This document shows positions 1 to 5,038 of a stretch of DNA of 5,038 nt, one piece after another. This stretch comes from Planococcaceae bacterium UBA3378 (GTDB taxonomy: Bacteria; Bacillota; Bacilli; Bacillales_A; Planococcaceae): NCBI GenBank assembly GCA_002359075.1, contig DEQA01000168.1, positions 1 through 5,038 of the forward strand, read 5' to 3'. A model generated the notes under the pieces. It had not been told where the DNA came from. It did no database searches and saw only the letters and a program-made list of their open reading frames with translations. The translations under genes were made by a program, and so were the position numbers. The number at the start of each line of letters is the position of its first letter. The first letter of the stretch is position 1.

Positions 1-37
1 TTTTACAATACATACAATTTGCTTCATAGTAAATCAT
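1..37 (-). CDS. Start of an unidentified gene (first 12 codons), CxxC motif
   Basis: Only the 5' end lies in the window. On the minus strand an ATG at 37-35 follows a strong Shine-Dalgarno sequence (TTGAGGAG, then a 7-nt spacer). The frame is open to the window edge and reads MIYYEANCMYCK. The Cys-x-x-Cys at residues 8-11 so close to the N-terminus suggests a small zinc-ribbon or other metal-binding protein, as in several short Bacillales hypothetical families. It could equally be the start of a longer redox or metal-binding protein, and twelve residues are too few to name a family. It lies beyond the terminator of the cys operon, so it probably belongs to a separate transcription unit. The ribosome site and open frame are seen directly; the zinc-binding idea is inference. 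Confidence 0.5.
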   Translation of the reverse strand, partial: MIYYEANCMYCK

Positions 38-58
38 CGCTCTACTCCTCAAAACATC

Positions 59-88
59 ATTATGTATAGCTTACATGAAAATCAGCAA
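59..88 (-). promoter_or_regulatory. Candidate sigma-A promoter for the left-edge gene
   Basis: On the minus strand, TTGCTG (88-83, a weak -35 matching TTGACA at three positions) is followed after 18 nt by CATAAT (64-59, one mismatch to TATAAT). This places a start site about 15-20 nt upstream of the ribosome site of the gene beginning at 37. The position between the upstream terminator and a new gene is right for a promoter. The -35 match is poor, so this is only a candidate. Confidence 0.25.
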
Positions 89-90
89 AT

Positions 91-132
91 AAAAAACAGT
101 GCGGGAACCATCATGATTCCGCACCATTTTTT
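91..132 (-). terminator. Rho-independent terminator ending the cys operon
   Basis: An 8-bp, GC-rich stem (99-106 with 117-124, including one G-T wobble) closes a 10-nt loop. On the minus strand the hairpin is followed, two bases later, by a run of six T (96-91), the order expected for a leftward transcript. The right side carries a matching T-run on the plus strand (127-132), so the element is symmetrical and may work in both directions. It lies about 400 nt beyond the cysI stop and just before the next minus-strand gene, and it is the only convincing terminator seen downstream of cysI. Confidence 0.8.
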
Positions 133-539
133 GTACAGCTGTTCCGCAAAGAATTACTGGAGACTAAAGTCCAACTATTTTTTAACGACATTTCCCGTCA
201 GTGATTGCCGTTTTTTCTCCTTTTTCTCCTTATAAGGACAAAATCTTTTCCCAGGAAATTTTCACAAAAGAAAAATACGATTCCTATGCTGCGCCAAAGC
301 TGCATTCACCTCACGCTTATTCGTTGCTGCAACAACTTTAAAACGCACCATGGATCTCCTGTTCTTCAAACCTGCGCGGTAGCCAGACTACACATTTTTG
401 AACAATGGGCCCTGGCAACAGCTCCGAGCTACGGTGACAATATAGGCCCTTCAGCCATCAGTGTTTTCGTTCTCCGACAGGCAATCTTTCCACCAGTGAT
501 GATGTTGAAGCTTAATTATAATAGGAAGCATCGCACTAC
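133..539. other. About 400 nt without a recognisable gene, between cysI and its terminator
   Basis: No frame on either strand gives a recognisable protein. The longest plus-strand frame (205-543) starts at TTG with no ribosome site and has the odd composition of a chance frame. On the minus strand there are short frames only. One is a frame open at 387-262, whose internal ATG at 351 follows AGGAG at only 4 nt and would give 29 residues starting MVRFKVVAATNKREV. An overlapping frame at 305-198 reads MQLWRSIGIVFFF. There are some inverted repeats (see findings) and a tandem 9-mer at 212-229. The stretch is probably a long 3' untranslated region of the cys transcript, gene remnants, or a dispersed repeat. 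No tRNA, rRNA or known riboswitch pattern was seen. Confidence 0.6.
212..229. repeat. Two perfect tandem copies of a 9-mer
   Basis: The plus strand has TTTTTCTCC twice in a row. On the minus strand this reads GGAGAAAAA repeated, which resembles two ribosome-binding sites in tandem. No start codon lies at a suitable distance downstream on that strand, so it is not assigned as a translation signal. It may be simple slippage in a purine-rich tract. Confidence 0.6.
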
Positions 540-2261
540 CTAGACTGTATGGAAGTTTGTACCGTCTGTTGTGGCCGCTACATATCCTGCACGAATAACA
601 AAATCGCCGAAGCGTTCCCCTTCCAGTCGCTCTGCTGCATAGCGAGTCAGGATTGGTCGAAGCTCGCTTAAGATTTGCTCTTCCCCTATATTCTCACGGT
701 AAATTTTGTTTAATCGATCCCCTGTAAAGCCTCCCCCCAAGTATAGGTTATACTTACCGGGACCTTTGCCGATAAAGCCGATTTCACCCATTGCCGCCCT
801 CGAACAGCCATTTGGACAACCGCTCATACGGATCACAATTTCTTCATCACGAAGGCCGACATCATCTAAAATCACTTCAATTTTATCTATTAAAGAAGGC
901 AAGTAGCGCTCTGCCTCCGCCATTGCCAAACCGCATGTAGGTAGGGATACACAGGCAATTGAATTACGACGCAGTGCTGAGTAAAATTCACCGGCAGTAA
1001 TATTGTACTGCTTGATCAGCTCATCGATTTTTTTCTTCTTTTGCGGTGATACGTTCCCTATCACAAGATTTTGGTTACCTGTCAATCGGAACTCTCCTGT
1101 ATGCACTTTTGCAATTTCACGCAGGCCTGTTTTAAGCGGATAGCCTTCGAAATCCTTAATCCGGCCATTTTGAATGAACAATGTATAATGCCATTTGCCA
1201 TCCTCACCCTTTATCCAGCCGTAGCGATCACCTGTATGGTCAAATGTAAATGGACGAGCTTCTTGTATCTCCCAACCAAGGCGTCGATGCAGCTCTCCCT
1301 TGAACCACTCGAGGCCGCGCTTATCAATTGTATATTTAAAGCGCGCGTTTTTACGCTCTTTACGATTTCCATAATCACGCTGAATCGTAATAATTTTTTC
1401 AGCCGTTTCAAGTAATTTATCCGGTGTAATAAAGCCAATCAAACGGCCGAGCTGCGGATATGTCGCATCATCCCCGTGTGTCATGCCCATACCACCGCCG
1501 ACTAGTACGTTAAAGCCTGCCAGTTGGCCGTCATTCACGATTGCAATCAATCCAATATCCTGCGAATAAATATCCGCATCATTATGAGGAGGGATCGCAA
1601 TACCGATTTTGAATTTACGCGGTAAATACAATGAACCATAAATAGGTTCGATCTCCTTTTCCTGTGTGTCTACTACTTTTTCACCGTTCAACCATAATTC
1701 ATGATAGGCAGTAGTGCGCGGCAGCAGGTGCTCACTTAATTTTGCAGACCATTCAAAAACATCTGCATGAAGCTTTGATTGATACGGGTTAGCATTACAC
1801 ATTACATTCCGGTTCACGTCCCCGCAGGCTGCCAGCGAATCAAGCAGGACATCATTAATCCCCTGCATAAAGCTTTTGACATTCCACTTTAAAATTCCGT
1901 GTAATTGGAATGCCTGGCGTGTTGTCAATTTCAGTGTTCCATTACCTACCTCATCGGATAATTGGTCCATTGTCAGCCATTGTTGTGGTGTCGCCACTCC
2001 ACCCGGTGTACGTACACGTACCATGAATTGATAAGCAGGCTCAAGCTTTTGCTTGGCGCGTTCATTCCGCAGATCACGGTCGTCTTGTAAATAGCTTCCA
2101 TGAAATTTCATAAGACGGTTATCATCATCCGGAATACCTGAACTGATCGGGTATTCCATTGTTTTTTCCAAAGTTCCGCGCAGATAGTTACTTTCTTCTT
2201 TAATTCTCTCTACATCACTAAATGGTCCTTCTTGTGGTGGCAGTACGATTTTGTCTGTCAT
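540..2261 (-). CDS. cysI: Assimilatory sulfite reductase (NADPH) hemoprotein beta subunit
   Basis: CysI is the cytoplasmic catalytic subunit that reduces sulfite to sulfide with six electrons supplied by CysJ. At 573 residues it is full length for the family. It has the usual two nitrite/sulfite-reductase ferredoxin-like halves: the N-terminal one includes RVRTPGG (82-88), and the C-terminal one includes KTGLREIAKVHTGEFR (377-392). The cysteines that hold the [4Fe-4S] cluster and bridging siroheme are present as C437-x5-C443 and C482-x3-C486 (GCPNGC). Basic residues matching the E. coli sulfite-binding set are visible as R84, R151 (GDVNRN), K216 and K218 (LPRKFK). The ATG at 2261 follows AAGGGGG with a 7-nt spacer, and this site overlaps the cysJ stop, 12 nt upstream, which suggests coupled translation. 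The C-terminus (FGDFVIRAG, then TDGTNF) matches Bacillus CysI. There is no sign of damage. The identification is very secure. Confidence 0.97.
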   Translation of the reverse strand: MTDKIVLPPQEGPFSDVERIKEESNYLRGTLEKTMEYPISSGIPDDDNRLMKFHGSYLQDDRDLRNERAKQKLEPAYQFMVRVRTPGGVATPQQWLTMDQLSDEVGNGTLKLTTRQAFQLHGILKWNVKSFMQGINDVLLDSLAACGDVNRNVMCNANPYQSKLHADVFEWSAKLSEHLLPRTTAYHELWLNGEKVVDTQEKEIEPIYGSLYLPRKFKIGIAIPPHNDADIYSQDIGLIAIVNDGQLAGFNVLVGGGMGMTHGDDATYPQLGRLIGFITPDKLLETAEKIITIQRDYGNRKERKNARFKYTIDKRGLEWFKGELHRRLGWEIQEARPFTFDHTGDRYGWIKGEDGKWHYTLFIQNGRIKDFEGYPLKTGLREIAKVHTGEFRLTGNQNLVIGNVSPQKKKKIDELIKQYNITAGEFYSALRRNSIACVSLPTCGLAMAEAERYLPSLIDKIEVILDDVGLRDEEIVIRMSGCPNGCSRAAMGEIGFIGKGPGKYNLYLGGGFTGDRLNKIYRENIGEEQILSELRPILTRYAAERLEGERFGDFVIRAGYVAATTDGTNFHTV

Positions 2262-2273
2262 TTTACTTCCCCC

Positions 2274-4049
2274 TTAGTACACGTCACGTTGATAACGTTT
2301 TTGTTTTTGTAATTCCTTTAAATAATCTGCCGCCTCATCGCGTGATAGTTGCTTTTGCTGTTCAAAGATTGTAATAAGTGCCTCGTTTACGCTGTGTCCG
2401 AGCGTCTTTTCATCACCACATAAGTAGATGTTGGCCCCCTGCTCGATCCATTCGAATACTTCTTTGGCATTCTCAAGCAGTCGATGCTGGACATAAATCT
2501 TTTCCTGCTGATCGCGGGAGAAGGCAATATTCAAGTTAGTTAATGCCCCCTCTTTCAGCCAGCGCTGCCATTCTACTTGATACAGGAAGTCCGTAACGAA
2601 ATGCTGGTCGCCGAAAAACAGCCAGCTTTTTCCTTCTGCTCCTTGCTCTTCCCGCTCTTGCAGGAAGGAGCGGAATGGTGCGATGCCTGTTCCGGCACCA
2701 ATCATGATGATCGGTCTATCATCGGTTGGTAATTTAAAGTTCGGGTTTTGTTTTATATAAACTGCTAATTGATCGCCGACTTCCACGTTTGAGGCAATAT
2801 TCCCTGAGACAATGCCCTCACGGTAACGTCCGGCTGTTTCATGAAACACTTTACCGATTGTTAAATGAACCTCTTCCGGGTAAGCTGTGTAGCTGCTTGA
2901 GATCGAATATTCACGCGCCGGGATTTTACGCAATTGTTCGGTGAATTGCTGAGGCGTCCATGTCCAGGGACCAAATGCTTCCACAACATCGATCACATCA
3001 CGACCATATACATACGCATTCAATGCATCCCGATTTTCCATCAATGTTGCTAATTCAGCATTTTGCGTGAATGGCAAAAATTTATTCAGCAGTGTTTTTG
3101 ATAATGCTGTAATATCACGCTGCTTTAAAACTTCCTCCAACACTGACTCCGTACCATCCACCATTACCTTTTGTGTGCCCTCAAAACCAAGCGCTGTCAA
3201 TAGTAAGGTAATTAATTGATTGCTATTTTCCGGTACTATTGCTAATACATCCCCCGGAGCATACGTCAAGCCGGATCCTTCAAGCGATAGCTCTAAGTGG
3301 ATTGTTTCCTTATTGGAACCGCGGCCGTTCAGGTTGATCTTTTCCAGCACTTCTGCGTAGAAAGGATTGCCTCTTGAATATTCTGCTGTTCCAACCGGCA
3401 CTTGTACTGTTTGTACTGCAGGAGTAGCCAGTGTGCTTGTTGCCAGCGCCTCCTTCACCTGCTGGATCCATGTATCAGCCTGTGCATCAAAGTCCACATC
3501 ACAGTCTACACGCGGGATGATGCTTTTCGCCCCTAGTGCTGTTAGGCGCTCATCGAAATCAATTCCTGTTTTACAGAAAAATTCATACGAGCTATCTCCG
3601 AGGGAAAGAACACTATATTTTACGCCATCAAGTTTTGGTGCCCTTTTGCTATGTAAGTAGTCATAAAAGCTGATCGCATTATCAGGCGGCTCACCTTCCC
3701 CATGGGTACTTGCTACAATAAACAGATGATCTAATTTCTTTAAGTTATTTACTTTGTAATCGCCCATTGATGTGATCGTTATTTGATGATTCGGATCATC
3801 TAATGCTGCACCAAGCTTCTTTGCTACCTTTTCACTATTTCCAGTTTGTGAGGCAAATAGAATCGTAATTTCCTTTGTTTGCATAGGAGCTTGAACCGGC
3901 TCCTGTACTGCAGCCGGCCCCTCTGCGGATACAGCTGTTAAATAGCCTGTCAGCCAAATTTTCTGCTGTGAGGTTAAATGTGGTAGTAACTCATTCAAAA
4001 CGTTTACTTGTTTTTCGGTAAATGGACTATTAATTACTTGTAGTGTCAA
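2274..4049 (-). CDS. cysJ: Assimilatory sulfite reductase (NADPH) flavoprotein alpha subunit
   Basis: CysJ takes electrons from NADPH and passes them through FAD and FMN to CysI. Its 591 residues show the complete diflavin layout. A short N-terminal segment (LQVINSPF) is followed by an Ala/Pro/Gln-rich linker (about 41-58). The flavodoxin-like FMN domain (about 60-200) has SQTGNSE (67-73), STHGEGEPPDN (114-124) and LGDSSYEFFC (150-159). A second linker (about 201-222) leads to the FAD domain with R-x-Y-S (379-382) and GIVS (412-415). The NADPH domain has GAGTGIAPFRSF (451-462), SRD (511-513) and CGD (544-546). By comparison with cytochrome P450 reductase, S382, C544 and D589 fit the hydride-transfer residues, and terminal Y591 fits the aromatic that stacks on FAD. 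The start is TTG: the family's N-terminus begins there, an in-frame stop lies just upstream, and the next in-frame ATG (codon 56) would remove conserved sequence. Confidence 0.97.
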   Translation of the reverse strand: MTLQVINSPFTEKQVNVLNELLPHLTSQQKIWLTGYLTAVSAEGPAAVQEPVQAPMQTKEITILFASQTGNSEKVAKKLGAALDDPNHQITITSMGDYKVNNLKKLDHLFIVASTHGEGEPPDNAISFYDYLHSKRAPKLDGVKYSVLSLGDSSYEFFCKTGIDFDERLTALGAKSIIPRVDCDVDFDAQADTWIQQVKEALATSTLATPAVQTVQVPVGTAEYSRGNPFYAEVLEKINLNGRGSNKETIHLELSLEGSGLTYAPGDVLAIVPENSNQLITLLLTALGFEGTQKVMVDGTESVLEEVLKQRDITALSKTLLNKFLPFTQNAELATLMENRDALNAYVYGRDVIDVVEAFGPWTWTPQQFTEQLRKIPAREYSISSSYTAYPEEVHLTIGKVFHETAGRYREGIVSGNIASNVEVGDQLAVYIKQNPNFKLPTDDRPIIMIGAGTGIAPFRSFLQEREEQGAEGKSWLFFGDQHFVTDFLYQVEWQRWLKEGALTNLNIAFSRDQQEKIYVQHRLLENAKEVFEWIEQGANIYLCGDEKTLGHSVNEALITIFEQQKQLSRDEAADYLKELQKQKRYQRDVY

Positions 4050-4057
4050 TTTGTTCG

Positions 4058-4063
4058 CCCCTC
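4058..4063 (-). promoter_or_regulatory. Ribosome-binding site that fixes the TTG start of cysJ
   Basis: GAGGGG on the minus strand sits 8 nt before the TTG at 4049-4047. An in-frame TGA overlaps this site, so no longer N-terminus is possible. This supports TTG as the true start. Confidence 0.75.
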
Positions 4064-4070
4064 ATTCAAA

Positions 4071-4217
4071 TTATTTCAAACGAATTTTTTCATTTTTCTC
4101 TATCTGTACAATATAGTTATCTTGGATAATGAGTGTAACAGAGCCATATTGCACGGAACTAACGATTTTCTTCACATTTTCCAATGCTGCTTCAATATTG
4201 TCTTTACGTGTATTCAT
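4071..4217 (-). CDS. yezD: YezD-like small protein (DUF2292 type)
   Basis: This 48-residue frame has an excellent ribosome site (AAAAGGGGAG, 7-nt spacer) and an ATG at 4217 that overlaps the sirB stop as ATGA, a pattern of coupled translation. The protein has a charged helical first half (NTRKDNIEAALENVKKIV) and a compact second half with YGSV (24-27), TLIIQD (28-33) and VQIEKNEKIR (37-46). I recognise this as the core of the YezD/DUF2292 family of small Bacillales proteins. It has no signal peptide, membrane segment or cysteine, so it should be cytoplasmic. The usual glycine in the turn after IQD appears replaced by Asn-Tyr. The biochemical role of the family is, to my knowledge, unknown. 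Its place between siroheme and sulfite reductase genes points to sulfur assimilation, perhaps as an accessory or regulator of sulfite reductase (inference). Confidence 0.88.
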   Translation of the reverse strand: MNTRKDNIEAALENVKKIVSSVQYGSVTLIIQDNYIVQIEKNEKIRLK

Positions 4218-4954
4218 TTCTCATCTCCCCTTTTCAACAACTGTATGATTCGATCGATAAAGACATGTTGGACCTGCTCGTCATACCCCAGACAATTACT
4301 TAAATGAACAGCTCTGTTATTATTCTGAATATTGGCAATTTTATCTTGAATATGCTGCTTTAATAAACCGGAAAATAACAAATACGGAATGATAAATGTT
4401 TTTCTGTCTTCTGTCATCACCTGCTGTAGAGCCTCTTCAAAGGAAACACCTTTTCCATATAAAAAACACGTTGATACATTATTTAGACGTGCCTTTTCCT
4501 GAAGCAAACTAGCAATCTGGGACAAATCCCTTTTCACAGCAGGGTCGCTGCTCCCTCTTCCAACTAACAGGACATTGGCGCCTTGATAATCCTCCCCTGT
4601 TTCTTTCAATCTTTTTTCCAACGTACTGACCAGCCTGCCATCAATTCCTAAAGCCTGCCCGATGGAAAATGACACGTTCGGGAACTTCTTTTTCGCCTCT
4701 TCTATTTCATAGGGAATATCTTGATTCAAATGATTGGCTGTTAACAGCAGGATCGGTGCTACAGCAATTTCCGTTGCTCCTTGCTCTACACAGGCAGCGA
4801 CTCCCTGCATAATCGTCGGCTCTGCCAGTTCCAGAAAACTTTCTTGCTGAATCGGTGCATTGATATGTGGTATTACTTCTCCTATAAAAGTAAGGGCCTC
4901 ATTAACGCCCTCCTTCACGCGGCTTCCATGTGCGACATATAATACGGCTTGCAT
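4214..4954 (-). CDS. sirB: Sirohydrochlorin ferrochelatase (SirB, CbiX-like class II chelatase)
   Basis: SirB inserts ferrous iron into sirohydrochlorin, the last step of siroheme synthesis, in the cytoplasm. With the ATG at 4954 the protein has 246 residues, the long two-domain form seen in Bacillus. The N-terminal catalytic half carries AHGSR with H9, FLELAEP (40-46) with glutamates E42 and E45, and LLLTANHLNQDIP with H75; the two histidines fit the metal-binding pair of the family. The C-terminal half repeats the fold without the histidines (GRGSSDP at about 132-138, IPYLLFSG at about 189-196). An in-frame GTG at 4963 would add three residues. ATG is preferred because GTAGGTG lies 6 nt before it, while the GTG lies inside that ribosome site and has none of its own at a good distance; Bacillus SirB also begins near this Met. 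The gene follows SUMT by 13 nt and overlaps yezD by 4 nt. Confidence 0.94.
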   Translation of the reverse strand: MQAVLYVAHGSRVKEGVNEALTFIGEVIPHINAPIQQESFLELAEPTIMQGVAACVEQGATEIAVAPILLLTANHLNQDIPYEIEEAKKKFPNVSFSIGQALGIDGRLVSTLEKRLKETGEDYQGANVLLVGRGSSDPAVKRDLSQIASLLQEKARLNNVSTCFLYGKGVSFEEALQQVMTEDRKTFIIPYLLFSGLLKQHIQDKIANIQNNNRAVHLSNCLGYDEQVQHVFIDRIIQLLKRGDEK

Positions 4955-4960
4955 AGACGG

Positions 4961-4967
4961 CACCTAC
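4961..4967 (-). promoter_or_regulatory. Ribosome-binding site that fixes the sirB start
   Basis: GTAGGTG on the minus strand is 6 nt before the ATG at 4954-4952. The alternative in-frame GTG (4963-4961) is part of this site, so starting there is less likely. Confidence 0.6.
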
Positions 4968-5038
4968 TTACACTGAAATTTCCTGACGCAGTTTTTGTAA
5001 ATATTGTTCTTTTTCAAACCACTGGATTTTTTCTCTTA
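4968..5038 (-). CDS. C-terminal end of uroporphyrinogen-III C-methyltransferase (SUMT), partial
   Basis: Only the last 22 codons and the stop (TAA, 4970-4968) are in the window; the gene enters from the right edge. The frame reads REKIQWFEKEQ and ends LRQEISV. The two bases at the edge end the preceding codon in TA, so Leu is possible, giving LREKIQWF. This matches the characteristic tail of SUMT/CobA and the CysG methylase domain (L-R-[ED]-K-L-N-W-F). SUMT adds two methyl groups from S-adenosylmethionine to uroporphyrinogen III to form precorrin-2, the siroheme precursor. The position directly before sirB agrees with the sumT-sirB order of Bacillus ylnD-ylnE. The tail beyond the motif is short and charged. 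The call rests on a short motif plus context, so it is good but not certain. Confidence 0.8.
   Translation of the reverse strand, partial: REKIQWFEKEQYLQKLRQEISV

Noticed and set aside
164..187. Small inverted repeat followed by six T on the plus strand
   Set aside because: The stem is only about six pairs with a bulge and a 2-nt loop, and no rightward gene precedes it, so it is not a credible terminator.
198..305. Minus-strand 35-codon frame with hydrophobic N-terminus and basic C-terminus, resembling a type I toxin peptide
   Set aside because: The GAGGTG before its ATG is only 1-3 nt away, too close for good initiation, and no paired antisense RNA promoter is evident. It is kept only as part of the remnant hypothesis.
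195..475. Similar 9-mers CCGTCAGTG (195-203) and CCATCAGTG (455-463) as possible direct repeats flanking an insertion
   Set aside because: A one-mismatch 9-mer pair is expected by chance in 400 nt, and no terminal inverted repeats or transposase accompany it.
515..522. TATAAT on both strands just beyond cysI
   Set aside because: Neither orientation has a -35-like hexamer at 16-18 nt or an extended -10, and the sequence is simply AT-rich.
133..539. Riboswitch (S-box, T-box, cobalamin, c-di-GMP) in the non-coding stretch
   Set aside because: None of the conserved core sequences of these classes was seen on either strand, and the region lies downstream of the sulfur genes rather than before them.
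205..543. Plus-strand open frame of 112 codons downstream of cysI
   Set aside because: It starts at TTG without a ribosome site, begins in a pyrimidine tract, runs into the cysI 3' end antisense, and its translation resembles no family I know.
1071..1415. Plus-strand open frame inside cysI
   Set aside because: It lies wholly antisense to a fully conserved cysI, with no ribosome site and no recognisable protein; it is a shadow frame. The same applies to 706-906.
1211..1438. Minus-strand open frame in another phase inside cysI
   Set aside because: It overlaps conserved cysI codons, and the translation looks like chance.
3367..3660. Plus-strand open frame inside cysJ
   Set aside because: It is antisense to the FMN domain and linker of cysJ; composition and lack of signals mark it as a shadow.
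4122..4307. Plus-strand open frame across yezD and the end of sirB
   Set aside because: It is antisense to two well supported genes and has no ribosome site or family resemblance.

Overview
The window carries the 3' half of a leftward (minus-strand) sulfite-reduction operon from a low-to-moderate GC Firmicute of the order Bacillales. The proteins resemble the Bacillus-type CysJ, CysI and SirB closely. AT-biased codons, strong GGAG-type ribosome sites and mixed ATG/TTG starts also fit. A Planococcaceae/Caryophanaceae member such as Solibacillus or Lysinibacillus is my best guess, from general impression rather than a search.

In transcription order (right to left) the layout is as follows. The last 22 codons of a uroporphyrinogen-III C-methyltransferase (SUMT) occupy 5038-4968. 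sirB, the sirohydrochlorin ferrochelatase, occupies 4954-4214. A 48-codon yezD-like gene (4217-4071) overlaps the sirB stop by ATGA. cysJ, the NADPH-sulfite reductase flavoprotein, runs 4049-2274 and starts at TTG. cysI, the siroheme hemoprotein, runs 2261-540. Spacings are -4 to about 21 nt, so these genes are very likely co-transcribed; the operon promoter lies outside the window. About 400 nt of apparently non-coding DNA follow, ending in a rho-independent terminator at 91-132. At the left edge (37-1) a different minus-strand gene begins with a good ribosome site.

The genes form one pathway. SUMT makes precorrin-2. SirB inserts iron into sirohydrochlorin to give siroheme, the cofactor of CysI. 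CysJ passes NADPH electrons through FAD and FMN to CysI, which reduces sulfite to sulfide for cysteine synthesis. The precorrin-2 dehydrogenase (SirC), which often follows sirB in Bacillus, is absent here, and yezD sits in its place.

I see no clearly new system. The parts worth a second look are the yezD position and coupling, the TTG start of cysJ, and the unexplained 133-539 stretch between cysI and its terminator.
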